Counted from the first letter of the stretch, positions 40,175-49,947 are shown. The stretch is DNA of 64,000 nt from Terrisporobacter sp. (GCA_029851945.1 JARKUZ010000088.1:9984-73983), one strand, 5' to 3'. The notes: a model not told the origin generated them from the sequence alone. Translations and numbers: made by a program.

Positions 40175-40627
40175 CTCCTCTGTCTATTCAATTTTTCTAT
40201 TTTTTGTTGCATCTAAAAAATAATATTAAATCACGCACTTTTTACCAACTAATTTTATTGTATCATAAAATTAACCATATTTTAAGTAAATTTAAAAATA
40301 CGTTTATATATTATTAAAATAGTTGCTAATTATATATATTCATTTTGTAGAAATTTGTTTATAATAATTTATATTTATTTAAATGTTTTTGATGATATTC
40401 AATATGTATTAGGATAATACCTTCAAAAAATACTATTTTTCTTCAAATTAAAACTCATTTAATCAGAGTCTTTTATTAGCAAAATATTTATTTATAAAAT
40501 AAATTATCATATGTTGTTTAAATTTAATTTGCTAGTTTATATAAATACTTTATCCGTAACACATTTATTAAGTCATAATTTTTAACTTATGATTAAGATA
40601 GATAAACTATAAATTCCATAAATAAAA
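40175..40627. other. Gene-free AT-rich gap between rnjA and fur
   Basis: No convincing ORF, tRNA or riboswitch was seen. A weak promoter-like pair for rnjA (TTACTT, 16 bases, TATGAT) lies in the first 140 bases upstream of that gene. A four-pair hairpin (ACTC/GAGT) with a T-rich tail occurs around 40451-40475. The gap is long for this dense region. Confidence 0.5.
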
Positions 40628-40667
40628 AATAAAGATATAAGTTCTACTTAGAACTTATATCTTTATT
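40628..40667 (-). terminator. Terminator overlapping the fur stop codon
   Basis: AAAGATATAAGTTC and its complement form a 14-bp perfect stem (17 with flanking pairs). The fur stop codon TAG lies at the edge of the six-base loop, so the last fur codons form one arm. T-rich sequence follows on the minus strand. Confidence 0.85.
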
Positions 40668-41099
40668 ACAGTCTTCACATAGTCCATAAAATTTAACATC
40701 ATGGTCTAATATTTTAAACTTATAAGCACCTTGTATTTCACTTTCTACATTGTCCATTAAGTCATCTTCAACTTCTATTATTTTTCCACATTTTTTACAA
40801 ATTAGGTGATGATGATTATGACTTTCAGATTTATTCAATGCAAGTTCATATCTTATACACCCATCATCTAAATTTAATTTTGAAATTACCCCTATTTCAT
40901 CTAGCAGTTGCATTGTTCTATATACAGTAGCAAGTCCAATTTCTGGACAATTTTCTCTTACCAAATCGTATATTTCCTCACTACTTAAATGCCTATCGTT
41001 ATGTTCTAATAATATGTTAATTATTGCCCTTCTTTGAGGCGTAATCTTAAGACCTAAATCTTTTAACTTAATTTTCAAATTTTCTATTGTATTACACAT
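40644..41099 (-). CDS. fur: Fur family metal-responsive repressor
   Basis: Iron- or metal-sensing repressor. The N-terminal winged helix contains ITPQRRAIINILLEHNDRHLSSEEIY and GLATVYRTMQLLDE. The metal-binding half has HNHHHLIC and two CxxC pairs (CKKC, CEDC) for the structural zinc site. I start at ATG 41099 (151 aa): the TTG at 41117 would include the GGGTGG ribosome site. Fur, PerR and Zur cannot be separated safely from sequence alone. Its promoter has Fur-like sites. Confidence 0.9.
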   Translation of the reverse strand: MCNTIENLKIKLKDLGLKITPQRRAIINILLEHNDRHLSSEEIYDLVRENCPEIGLATVYRTMQLLDEIGVISKLNLDDGCIRYELALNKSESHNHHHLICKKCGKIIEVEDDLMDNVESEIQGAYKFKILDHDVKFYGLCEDCNKDISSK

Positions 41100-41136
41100 A
41101 ATACCACCCGTTTTCAATTGATAATCCTTTGTAAAT

Positions 41137-41165
41137 ATTGTAATTGATAACTTTTATAATGTCAA
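41137..41165 (-). promoter_or_regulatory. Promoter for fur
   Basis: TTGACA and TACAAT are separated by exactly 17 bases. The spacer consists almost entirely of a Fur-like palindrome (41145-41159). Confidence 0.75.
41145..41159. promoter_or_regulatory. Candidate Fur/PerR-type 7-1-7 operators in the fur promoter
   Basis: TGATAACTTTTATAA resembles the TGATAAT-N-ATTATCA form with three mismatches and lies between -35 and -10. A second site beginning TGATAAT lies 26 bases downstream (41119-41133), in the same orientation. Autorepression is inferred. Confidence 0.45.
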
Positions 41166-41625
41166 TCTATTCAAGAATGTAAATTATTTTATTTCCCTTA
41201 ATTATATATAAACTCATGCAATAGTTGTTAATTATATTATTTATAAATAAGAAATTTTAATCGCTTTATTTCATAATTAATTTTATGGATATTATTGCAA
41301 GACTTTAAATTGTAACGCTAGAAACATTTATTTTTTACATCCTTTATAAATATTTTTATCAAATCTAGATATTTAAATTAATCTAAAACTTAATATCTAT
41401 TTAGTTTATTATTGCCACTATTAGTTATATATATTTTATATTATTCCCCATTTTATAGAAGTTTAATCCACAACATTAATTTATTCTTTTATTTAACTAA
41501 TTCCTATATTTACTATATCAACTTCCATTCAACCAATTATATCTAATATTTCTATAAATTTCTCATAATCTTATACTGAATAATATCTAATATTCCAATT
41601 TAAACTGTTTTATATAATAAAAAAA
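41166..41625. other. Gene-free AT-rich gap upstream of the fur promoter
   Basis: About 460 bases between the fur promoter and the DUF1292 terminator show no ORF with a ribosome site, no tRNA and no structure I can support. A small RNA cannot be excluded. Confidence 0.5.
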
Positions 41626-41626
41626 A

Positions 41627-41644
41627 CTACCTATTTCTAGGTAG
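41627..41644 (-). terminator. Terminator after DUF1292 gene
   Basis: CTACCT and AGGTAG pair around a six-base loop. On the minus strand the T run is eight bases or more. Confidence 0.88.
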
Positions 41645-41656
41645 CTTAATTTACAA

Positions 41657-41926
41657 TTAGAATTCGTCGTCGTTTAATCCTTCTTCATCCATTAATGTAT
41701 TATAAACATCAACAACTATTTCATATTCTTTATCATCTTCAAGAGGTACTAACATTTCTCCCTCTTCGTCTTGGTCTATTCTAAATACTAATGCTTCTTC
41801 AGATTCTTCATCATCAACTGGCATTAATATAGCATATTCCTTATTATCTGCTTCTAAAGTTAATATTACTTCAAATTCGCTTTCTACTCCATTTTCATCG
41901 ATTAAGCTAATTATATTATCTTGCAT
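41657..41926 (-). CDS. DUF1292 family acidic protein
   Basis: An 89-residue, very acidic protein with the YrzB/DUF1292 pattern: ISLIDENGVESEFEVILTLE, EYAILMPVDDEESEEALVFRI and a C-terminal DEGLNDDEF. It typically follows ruvX and ireB in Firmicutes, as here. Molecular function is unknown. A GAGGTGA ribosome site precedes the ATG. Confidence 0.9.
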   Translation of the reverse strand: MQDNIISLIDENGVESEFEVILTLEADNKEYAILMPVDDEESEEALVFRIDQDEEGEMLVPLEDDKEYEIVVDVYNTLMDEEGLNDDEF

Positions 41927-42006
41927 CTAAATCACCTCAAATTCTTTCTTCTTTTCTATATTATATATTATACTAACACAATTTCAAATATATTATTAAA
42001 ATATTA

Positions 42007-42432
42007 TTAGAAATTTCTTTGTAAATCTAAATATCCTTGTAGTATTATTACTGCTGCAAGCATATCTATTACTTTTTTTCTTTTTTGTCTGCTGACATCA
42101 CCTTCTATTAAGGATCTTTCTGCAGCTACTGTTGATAATCTTTCGTCCCAAAATTCAATTGGTAAGTTGGTTTCAGCTTTTAATAATTCACAAAACTTTT
42201 GAACCTTTTCTCCTTGTGGACCAACAGTCCCATTCATATTTTTAGGAAGGCCAGAAACAATTTTATTAACTTGTCTTTCTTCAATAATTTTTTTTATTTC
42301 TTCTATATCTTTTTTCTTTCCAACTCTCTTAATAGTTGTTACACCTTGAGCTGTAAGTCCCATTAAGTCGCTTACTGCAACTCCTATAGTCTTATCACCT
42401 ATGTCAAGACCCATTATTCTTCCATCTAACAT
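42007..42432 (-). CDS. ruvX: Holliday junction resolvase-like protein YqgF/RuvX
   Basis: RNase H-fold protein with the family motifs [17 protein letters not shown] (first acidic residue), [17 protein letters not shown] and the C-terminal [14 protein letters not shown]. Work in other bacteria links it to 16S rRNA maturation as well as recombination. I use ATG 42432 (141 aa), because the ATG at 42459 lies upstream of the CAAAGGAGAAATA ribosome site. Confidence 0.93.
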   Translation of the reverse strand: MLDGRIMGLDIGDKTIGVAVSDLMGLTAQGVTTIKRVGKKKDIEEIKKIIEERQVNKIVSGLPKNMNGTVGPQGEKVQKFCELLKAETNLPIEFWDERLSTVAAERSLIEGDVSRQKRKKVIDMLAAVIILQGYLDLQRNF

Positions 42433-42577
42433 ATTATTTCTCCTTTGAGTATACTTCAATATTCATAGAATCAATTTCTTTTATGATAAAAAAATTATAA
42501 TATGTAGAATTTATTATAACTTTTATTATTTTATCTTATTTTGATTTCTTCATACCTATTTTATATTATATTTAAAA

Positions 42578-42606
42578 AATTAGCCAGAAAAATATTCTGG
42601 CTAATT
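42578..42606 (-). terminator. Terminator after the 724-aa membrane protein gene
   Basis: AATTAGCCAGAA and its complement form a 12-bp stem with a five-base loop. Six T follow on the minus strand. Confidence 0.9.
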
Positions 42607-42616
42607 TATAATTTTA

Positions 42617-44791
42617 CTATTCTTTTTTATCATTAAATATTATCATATTAATACTTATTATTAAAATCGGTATAAGTATATAAATAGATGCTGTGGCAGC
42701 CGCAACTATTCCAGAGTCATTTACTAATAATGTAATTATACATCCAACCATAGACGCTATAAAACCTTTGAATATCATATTATATTTGTTAGATATATTT
42801 CTCATATGTCTAGATGGTCTGAATATAAATATACCTATTACGAATATTCCTGTTAATAATATATTTACCCAAACAGTTGATTTTGCAAGTTTTAAGTTCA
42901 TAGAAATCTTTCTAGTGAAAGTTAAAATTATAGCGCTTGGTCCTTCTTGAAGAATTTGTTTAGCAAACACTCCTAAATGTGATTCCGCTCCCATAAATAA
43001 ATCTAAGGCGGCAAATACAAAAACTATTAAAACTGCTGATAAACCTAAGATCATAATTTTCTTAAAATCTAGTTTAATATCAAATATTAGCATTATAAAT
43101 AATAAATATGCTACACATTCAGATATAGCTCCACCTACATTTGCTCCCATTGAAGGGAATGCACTTGTAATAAGTATTATAACAGATAATACAATTGTTA
43201 ACCATTTAGGTATCTTTTTATAATTTAGTAAAACAGATAAAGCAAATACAGCACTTGCAATAGTAACTCCCTCATATTCATTACCTACACCATAATATCT
43301 GGCACCTACTATGGCATCGTAACTCATAATACAATTTTTCATAAAATATGTTCCAATTATAGTGTCTATGACTATTAAAGCTATAGTTAATAGAGCATAA
43401 TATCCCATTTGCTTAATATCATTATCTTTAAACAACAGCCTACCAGATAAATATAATAACACTGTCATTATTATAACTCCCGTAATTATGCCTACAGGAC
43501 TTTTAAAGTTAAATATCGGTGCAAGTAATAAAGTAAGAGGCATTATTAAACCTAGTTTAATCAGTTCTTTTAATATAGTAAATACTTTTTCTTTATGTGG
43601 TAATTTATCTTTGAATAATAAAGCAAGCATTGCTATTATCCAAGATGCTGAAACTATACCAACAAATGTATTAACTACAGTTGCTCTTATATTATTAATA
43701 GATACTATTTTTTCGTATTCTCCAGTTAAAAATTCTATATTATCTTCTCTTTCAACTGAATTTAAAACTCTACCTATCATAGTTTCATTTTTTAATCCAA
43801 ACTCATTTAGTATATCAACACCTATATCTAAGTTTGCTATTATTCCATCTCTTCTTGTAGTAGCACTTTTTAATAGCCCTTTTTCATTACCTTTAAATTT
43901 AATAACTGGAGATAATCTTCTCTTATTATTATAATCTAAAGTAGTTGGAAACTCACTTACTATATAAATAGTATCATTTTCACTTACCATATCAAATACT
44001 TTTTCTAAGTAAGCATTTATATTGTTAAAAATTTGTTTTCTCATTTTATAGTAAGTTTTTTCATTTAAATTAGGTTTATATACGTCTAATCTATATGTAT
44101 CTCCAAGCTCTATGAATAAAGCATCATTTTTATCATAGTATGACTTGGTTTCACTTAGCAATTTATCATAGTCTGTTCTTATACCAAAAGGCATCGAATA
44201 GTCTTTAACATTGATATTATCAACATTACCAGATTCTACTCTACCGCTCATATCCATAGACACTAATCCAAGATTTCTTACTTTTACAATCTCTCCATTC
44301 TCTATTACATCAGCATTTCCTAATAAAGCAACTTTTTTATTATTATCTGATAATGTTTGTCCTAATAGTCCTAACGTTGAACCATACGTTCCTTTTTCTG
44401 CATTATTATTTATAGATTTGTTTATAAATAAATTGTTTATTTCTTTGGGCTTTTCACCTGTTGATGCTGTGTATAGTTTACCATTTTCTTTTGTTAGATT
44501 TTCAAAAGAAATCATTTCATTATTAACTACATTAGCTCTTCCACCAGCACCGATACTAGCATAGGACCTTTTATCATCATTTCCTTGATCCCCTTTAATA
44601 TTCATTAATCCTATATATCCTCTTTTACTTAATTCTTTTTGTAAAACAGGTATTTTTTGTAATTCATCTAAATCAGTCCTATCTAAACTAATATAAACTA
44701 CCTTACTATTTTGAGCCGCGAAAGAATAATTAGGAACTAATCCAACACATATCATAATTAATAGTAATAATGATACTATCTTTTTCCTCAT
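42617..44791 (-). CDS. Membrane protein with large extracytoplasmic domain, function unassigned
   Basis: I do not recognise a named family. The 724-residue protein begins with a signal peptide (about 1-25), then an extracytoplasmic domain of about 345 residues, then about ten membrane helices (roughly 375-715). The ectodomain has alkaline-phosphatase-superfamily flavour (VVYISLDRTDLD near its start, SYASIGAGGRA, and IYIVSEFPTT near its end), but I cannot show a complete metal site. The membrane part has conserved-looking loops ARYYGVGNEYEGV (about 495-507) and VNDSGIVAAA (about 690). It follows ireB closely. A role in envelope polymer handling is speculation. Confidence 0.85.
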   Translation of the reverse strand: MRKKIVSLLLLIMICVGLVPNYSFAAQNSKVVYISLDRTDLDELQKIPVLQKELSKRGYIGLMNIKGDQGNDDKRSYASIGAGGRANVVNNEMISFENLTKENGKLYTASTGEKPKEINNLFINKSINNNAEKGTYGSTLGLLGQTLSDNNKKVALLGNADVIENGEIVKVRNLGLVSMDMSGRVESGNVDNINVKDYSMPFGIRTDYDKLLSETKSYYDKNDALFIELGDTYRLDVYKPNLNEKTYYKMRKQIFNNINAYLEKVFDMVSENDTIYIVSEFPTTLDYNNKRRLSPVIKFKGNEKGLLKSATTRRDGIIANLDIGVDILNEFGLKNETMIGRVLNSVEREDNIEFLTGEYEKIVSINNIRATVVNTFVGIVSASWIIAMLALLFKDKLPHKEKVFTILKELIKLGLIMPLTLLLAPIFNFKSPVGIITGVIIMTVLLYLSGRLLFKDNDIKQMGYYALLTIALIVIDTIIGTYFMKNCIMSYDAIVGARYYGVGNEYEGVTIASAVFALSVLLNYKKIPKWLTIVLSVIILITSAFPSMGANVGGAISECVAYLLFIMLIFDIKLDFKKIMILGLSAVLIVFVFAALDLFMGAESHLGVFAKQILQEGPSAIILTFTRKISMNLKLAKSTVWVNILLTGIFVIGIFIFRPSRHMRNISNKYNMIFKGFIASMVGCIITLLVNDSGIVAAATASIYILIPILIISINMIIFNDKKE

Positions 44792-44806
44792 TGATTGACC
44801 TACTTT

Positions 44807-45064
44807 CTATTTTGATAAATAATATGTTAAAATTTCTTCTAACAACTCATCTCTCTCATATTTCTTTATTACACTTCTTGCGTCTTTGTAACTTGTAATA
44901 TAACTTGAATCGCCAGATAGGATATATCCTATCATTTGATTGATAGGATCATACCCTTTTTCTTGTAATGCATGATATACATAATTTATTGTTTCTCCTG
45001 CACTCATTTTTTTATTATCTGTAACACCCTTAAATTGTACGGTATAATCTAAATTATTATCCAA
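44807..45064 (-). CDS. ireB: IreB family regulatory phosphoprotein (DUF965)
   Basis: This 85-residue protein has the family signature ALQEKGYDPINQMIGYILSGD, followed by TSYKDARSVIKKYERDELLEEIL. In Enterococcus it is phosphorylated by the IreK kinase and negatively affects cephalosporin resistance. No kinase or phosphatase gene is in this window. It starts at TTG 45064 with a GGGGGAG site, 18 bases after alaS. Confidence 0.92.
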   Translation of the reverse strand: MDNNLDYTVQFKGVTDNKKMSAGETINYVYHALQEKGYDPINQMIGYILSGDSSYITSYKDARSVIKKYERDELLEEILTYYLSK

Positions 45065-45082
45065 AATAACTCCCCCTTTTGG

Positions 45083-47722
45083 TTATTTTATTTGGTTTTT
45101 GATAATCTCACTTGCATAATTTAAAGCTTCATCCACCTTAGATATATCAGTCGCTCCAGCTTGCGCCATGTTAGGTCTACCTCCACCTTTACCATTAGCT
45201 ATTTTAGCAACTTCTCTTACTATATTACCTGAATGTATACCTTTTTGAATTACATCATTAGTAGCAGTAACTACAAAGTTAACTTTATTATCAGCCACAT
45301 TTGAAAGAACAACAACGCCACTTCCTACTTTATCTCTTAAAGTATCTGCTGTTTCTTTTAATGTATTCATATCTATATTCTCAAATTTAGCACATAATAA
45401 GTTCACTCCATCAATTTCTACTTTTGAATCAAGTAATGCATCCACTGATTGTAAGTTTAACTTAGTTTTAGTATCATGTAATTCTTTAGCTAAAGATTTA
45501 TTTTCTTCCACCAAGTTATTAGCTCTTTGAACTAAATTATCTTCTTTAGTTTTTAAAGCTACACATACATCGTTTATAATATCATCTCTTTGAGTTAAAT
45601 ACTCATAAACAGCATGACCTGTTATAGCTTCTATTCTTCTTACTCCAGCAGCTACTCCACCTTCAGATAATATCTTAAATAATCCTACTTGAGAAGTATT
45701 ACTTAAATGAGTTCCTCCACAAAGTTCTACTGAATAGTCTCCCATAGAAACCACTCTAACCTCATTACCATACTTTTCGCCAAACAGTGCCATAGCTCCT
45801 TTTTCTTTTGCATCTTTTATATTCATTATTTCACAATTTACATCTAATGAATTTAAAATAGCTTGATTTACTTTTTCTTCAACAAGTTTTAATTCTTCTT
45901 TAGATATTGGTTCAAAGTGAGTTACGTCAAATCTTAATCTTTCTGGTGTAACAAGAGAACCAGCTTGGTTTACATGATCTCCTAAAACTTGTTTTAAAGC
46001 TTCATGTAATAAGTGAGTAGCTGTATGGTTTCTTGCTGAAGCCATTCTTACTTCTTTATTTACTTTTGACTCAAGATTATCTTCTACATTTATAGAACCT
46101 TTTTTAACTATACCTATATGTTTTATAGTGTTGTTCGCACCTTTTCTAGTATCAACAACTTCGAATATAGCATTTTCATTTTCTAAAGTCCCTATATCTC
46201 CAGCTTGTCCTCCACCTTCTGCATAGAATGATGTTTCATCTAATACTATAACTGCTTTTTCTCCTTCATTTATAGTATTAACTATTTCATCTTCTTTAAC
46301 TATAGCTGTTACGCGACCTTCTTTATTTAGGTTAACATATCCATCAAATGTACTTGCTATGCTTTCATCTAATTTAGATAGTGGATCTTCTTTCCACCCT
46401 TCATCTTCCATGTTTCCTCTATCTTTTCTAGCTCTTTGTCTTTGTTCTTCCATTTCAGCATTGAAAGCTTCCTCATCTATATCAAAACCTTGCTCTTCAA
46501 GTATTTCTTTAGTTAGATCCATTGGGAAACCATAAGTATCATAAAGTTTAAATGCCTTTTCTCCACTTAAAACTTTTTCATTGTTAGCTTTCAATTCTTC
46601 AACATAAGAATTTAATATTTCACTACCTTGGTCTATAGTTTCATTAAATTTTTCTTCTTCTATTTTTATAACTTTTTTAACGTAGTTTTCTTTTTCAACT
46701 AATTCTGGATAAGCTTCACCACTTACAGTTTTTACTCTGTCGAATAATCTATATAAGAAATCTTCTTTTATTCCTAATAATTTACCATGACGAGCTGCTC
46801 TTCTAAGTAATCTTCTAAGAACATATCCTCTTCCTTCATTTGAAGGTAATACACCATCTGCTATTAAGAAACTCATAGCTCTCATATGGTCAGTTATTAT
46901 CCTTATCGATACATCTTTCTTAGCATCTTCACCATATTTAACATTAGCTAGATCTTCTATTCCCTCTATAATATATTTTATAGTATCAATTTCAAATATA
47001 TTATCTACGTCTTGCATTATACAAGCCATTCTTTCAAGGCCCATACCAGTATCTATATTTTTATTTTTAAGTTCAGGATAAGATCCATCTTCTTGTCTAT
47101 CAAATTGAGTAAAAACTAAGTTCCAGAATTCTAAGTATCTATCACAATCACATCCTGGTTTACAGTCTGGGTTATCACATCCATACTTTTCCCCTCTATC
47201 GAAGTAAATTTCTGAACATGGTCCACATGGTCCAAGACCTATTTCCCAGAAGTTATCATCTTTTCCTAATCTAACTATTCTATCTTCTGGCACTCCTATT
47301 TCTTTTGCCCAAAAATCATGAGCACTATCATCATCTAAATAAACAGTTACCCATAATCTATCAGTTGGTATATTTAAGTGTTCTGTTATGAACTCCCACG
47401 CCCATGTTATAGCCTCTGGTTTAAAATAATCTCCAAATGAGAAGTTTCCTAACATTTCAAAGAATGTACCATGTCTTGCAGTTTTACCTACGTTTTCTAT
47501 ATCACCTGTTCTTATACATTTTTGACAAGTAGACATTCTCTTGCTTGGTGGCACTTCAACTCCTGAGAAATAATTTTTAAGCGGTGCCATACCTGAGTTT
47601 ATAAGTAATAAACTCTTATCATTATTTGGTATTAAAGATGCACTTTTACCAACATAATGTCCTTTCGATTCAAAGAATTCTAAAAATCTTTTTCTAATTT
47701 CATTACAACCTAATTTTTGCAT
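45083..47722 (-). CDS. alaS: Alanyl-tRNA synthetase
   Basis: Charges tRNA-Ala. The class II core is at the N-terminus (INSGMAPLKNYFSG, RHGTFFEMLGNFSFGDYF). The editing domain has HTATHLLHEAL and the CGGTHLSNT zinc motif. The C-Ala domain ends with GGGRPNMAQAG. The length of 879 residues is normal. The ATG at 47722 has an AGGAGGT ribosome site. Expression is controlled by the T-box leader upstream. Confidence 0.97.
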   Translation of the reverse strand: MQKLGCNEIRKRFLEFFESKGHYVGKSASLIPNNDKSLLLINSGMAPLKNYFSGVEVPPSKRMSTCQKCIRTGDIENVGKTARHGTFFEMLGNFSFGDYFKPEAITWAWEFITEHLNIPTDRLWVTVYLDDDSAHDFWAKEIGVPEDRIVRLGKDDNFWEIGLGPCGPCSEIYFDRGEKYGCDNPDCKPGCDCDRYLEFWNLVFTQFDRQEDGSYPELKNKNIDTGMGLERMACIMQDVDNIFEIDTIKYIIEGIEDLANVKYGEDAKKDVSIRIITDHMRAMSFLIADGVLPSNEGRGYVLRRLLRRAARHGKLLGIKEDFLYRLFDRVKTVSGEAYPELVEKENYVKKVIKIEEEKFNETIDQGSEILNSYVEELKANNEKVLSGEKAFKLYDTYGFPMDLTKEILEEQGFDIDEEAFNAEMEEQRQRARKDRGNMEDEGWKEDPLSKLDESIASTFDGYVNLNKEGRVTAIVKEDEIVNTINEGEKAVIVLDETSFYAEGGGQAGDIGTLENENAIFEVVDTRKGANNTIKHIGIVKKGSINVEDNLESKVNKEVRMASARNHTATHLLHEALKQVLGDHVNQAGSLVTPERLRFDVTHFEPISKEELKLVEEKVNQAILNSLDVNCEIMNIKDAKEKGAMALFGEKYGNEVRVVSMGDYSVELCGGTHLSNTSQVGLFKILSEGGVAAGVRRIEAITGHAVYEYLTQRDDIINDVCVALKTKEDNLVQRANNLVEENKSLAKELHDTKTKLNLQSVDALLDSKVEIDGVNLLCAKFENIDMNTLKETADTLRDKVGSGVVVLSNVADNKVNFVVTATNDVIQKGIHSGNIVREVAKIANGKGGGRPNMAQAGATDISKVDEALNYASEIIKNQIK

Positions 47723-47861
47723 TTTTTACCTCCTATAATTTATCTTATATTTCCTTTTTACAAATAAAATTGAAATAAAGTTGAATACTATGTAATTTAC
47801 TATATTATAGTAACTAAGTAATATATTTACCCAAAACTATTAAATATATTATCTTCACAAA

Positions 47862-48100
47862 ATAAAAAACTCGCACCTATATAAAACTATATAGGGGCGA
47901 GATATTTTCGCGGTACCACCCTAATTATCATAATAAATATGATATCTTCGGAAAACCTTAGTTATAACGTAACTACCGTCAATCTATACTTAATTTCCAG
48001 ATTGATACTCCAAGACTGCTTCAAATATTCTATCCTAGGAGTTCTCACCATCCTCCTTCTCTGCGAAGACTTCAAATATTCTACTATTTCTTTTCATTGT
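47862..48100 (-). promoter_or_regulatory. T-box leader of alaS
   Basis: The minus-strand leader contains the T-box core AGGGTGGTACCGCG (47909-47922), a stem I with the AGAGA and GGTGAGAA elements, and a terminator (47870-47901) with T run. UGGU in the T-box bulge fits an A discriminator, as in tRNA-Ala. GCA at 48017-48019 is a plausible alanine specifier codon, but its placement in the loop was judged by eye. Confidence 0.93.
47870..47901 (-). terminator. T-box terminator hairpin
   Basis: CTCGCACCTATA pairs with TATAGGGGCGAG (one mismatch). It forms when alanine tRNA is charged, cutting alaS transcription; the T-box sequence would otherwise pair with its 5' arm. Confidence 0.9.
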
Positions 48101-48172
48101 ATTTAAGTTATTTGTAAAATTATATTTGTATAAAGTAATTCTACTAAATTTTTAATTCATTATCAATAGTAT

Positions 48173-49261
48173 TTATAAACTTTTATCAATAATTCCACCA
48201 CCAACAACAACATTTCCATTATACATTACTACAGATTGTCCTTTTGTAATAGCTCTTTGTGGTTCATCGAATACTATTCTTATAGACCCCTCTCCGTTAT
48301 TATAAACTGTAGCTGGTGCTGGTTTTGCAGAGTATCTAATTTTAGCCTCAACTCTTATTGGCTCAGTTATTTCATCAACTGTTATTAAATTTACATCTTT
48401 TGCAATAAGTTCCTTACTAAATAAGTCATCATTAGAACCTAATATGACTCTATTTGTATCAGGATCTATATCAAGAACAAACATAGGCTTACCAAACGCT
48501 ATACCAAGACCTTTTCTTTGACCTATAGTATAGAATACTATTCCTTTATGCTTACCTAATATATTACCTTTAGTATCTACAAAATATCCTTCTTTTATAT
48601 CTTTTTTAGCATGTCTCTTAACATAATTTGCATAGTCGTTATCTTTTACAAAACAAATCTCTTGGCTATCCGGTTTATTATGCACATCTAAACCTAATTC
48701 TTTTGCTATTTCTCTTACTTTATCTTTTTCATAATATCCGATTGGTAAAAGCGTATGCTCTAATTGATCTTGTGTCATATTATAAAGAGCATAAGTTTGA
48801 TCTTTTTTATCTGTAACAGATTTAACTAATAAGTATCTTCCTGTTTCTTCGTCTTTTTCTATTTTAGCATAATGACCTGTAGCTACATAGTCACATCCTA
48901 ATTGTCTTGCTCTTCTATATAAATCGTCGAACTTTATATGTTTATTACAAGCTATACATGGATTTGGTGTTCTTCCTTGTAAGTACTCGTCAATAAAATA
49001 ATCTATAACTTTCTCTTTAAATACATCTTTAAAGTTTAATACATAAAAAGGTATCCCAATCCTTTCTGCAACACGTCTAGCATCTTCTACTGCTGCAAGA
49101 GAACAACATCCACCTTCATTTTCGATTAAATCATATTCTTCATCATCTTGCCATAATTTCATGGTAACACCAATTACTTCATATCCTTGTTCTTTAAGTA
49201 AATATGCAGCAACAGAGCTATCTACTCCACCACTCATACCTATCATTACTCTTTTGCTCAT
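48173..49261 (-). CDS. mnmA: tRNA 2-thiouridylase
   Basis: Adds sulfur to U34 of tRNAs for Lys, Glu and Gln. The N-terminal PP-loop SGGVDSS (9-15), catalytic NPCIACN and SQEICFV cysteines, and C-terminal barrel are present. The length of 362 residues is normal. Sulfur probably comes from IscS, encoded just upstream in the transcription direction, and MnmH can later exchange this sulfur for selenium. It follows the iscU terminator. Confidence 0.96.
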   Translation of the reverse strand: MSKRVMIGMSGGVDSSVAAYLLKEQGYEVIGVTMKLWQDDEEYDLIENEGGCCSLAAVEDARRVAERIGIPFYVLNFKDVFKEKVIDYFIDEYLQGRTPNPCIACNKHIKFDDLYRRARQLGCDYVATGHYAKIEKDEETGRYLLVKSVTDKKDQTYALYNMTQDQLEHTLLPIGYYEKDKVREIAKELGLDVHNKPDSQEICFVKDNDYANYVKRHAKKDIKEGYFVDTKGNILGKHKGIVFYTIGQRKGLGIAFGKPMFVLDIDPDTNRVILGSNDDLFSKELIAKDVNLITVDEITEPIRVEAKIRYSAKPAPATVYNNGEGSIRIVFDEPQRAITKGQSVVMYNGNVVVGGGIIDKSL

Positions 49262-49384
49262 TTCATTATCACCTCATTCTCTATATTATATATATTTTTC
49301 ATAATTTTTAAAAGCATATTTTTAATTGTTCAAAATTTGTCTAATTTATACATAGTTCTTTAATTAAGATTTTGTCCATAAAAA

Positions 49385-49409
49385 AATCTTTGGGCTAGCC
49401 CCAAAGATT
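49385..49409 (-). terminator. Terminator after iscU
   Basis: AATCTTTGGG and its complement form a 10-bp stem with a five-base loop, with seven T following on the minus strand. Confidence 0.9.
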
Positions 49410-49426
49410 CTTTATTAAACATTTTC

Positions 49427-49870
49427 TTAGTCTTCTTCTATATCATGGTGATGATCATGATCATCATCTATAACTACACCATCTAATTCAGGTATATGAA
49501 TGTTATTTTTATTCGCATAATCTATTAACGCTGCTTTTATAGCTTGCTCTGCTAATACTGAACAGTGCATTTTTACTGGTGGTAATCCATCTAATGCTTC
49601 TGCAACAGCTTTGTTCGTAACAGCTAAAGCTTCATGTATAGTTTTTCCTATTACCATCTCAGTAGCCATTGATGAAGAAGCTATTGCTGATCCACATCCA
49701 AATGTTTGGAATTTACAGTCTTTTATTACTTCATCTTCTATATCAAGATATATTCTCATTATATCTCCACATTTAGCATTTCCTACTTCTCCAACACCAC
49801 TTGCATCTTCTATTTGTCCAACATTTCTTGGATTTAAGAAATGATCCATTACTTTATCACTATATTGCAT
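49427..49870 (-). CDS. iscU: Fe-S cluster scaffold IscU/NifU
   Basis: Scaffold on which Fe-S clusters are built from sulfur supplied by IscS. The three ligand cysteines are C34 (AKCGD), C59 (FGCGSA) and C103 (HCSVLA). The 147-residue form ends in an unusual histidine- and aspartate-rich tail (DDDHDHHHDIEED), which could bind metal. It is the last gene of the iscR-iscS-iscU unit. Confidence 0.95.
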   Translation of the reverse strand: MQYSDKVMDHFLNPRNVGQIEDASGVGEVGNAKCGDIMRIYLDIEDEVIKDCKFQTFGCGSAIASSSMATEMVIGKTIHEALAVTNKAVAEALDGLPPVKMHCSVLAEQAIKAALIDYANKNNIHIPELDGVVIDDDHDHHHDIEED

Positions 49871-49947
49871 AATTCTGTCCTCCTAACAATATTCATTGTT
49901 TAATTTTTCCTTAATTTATATTTTATAATTACTCTGTTTTATATTAA

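Noticed and set aside
40451..40475. Terminator between fur and rnjA
   Set aside because: The stem is only four pairs (ACTC/GAGT), too weak to claim, although T-rich sequence follows.
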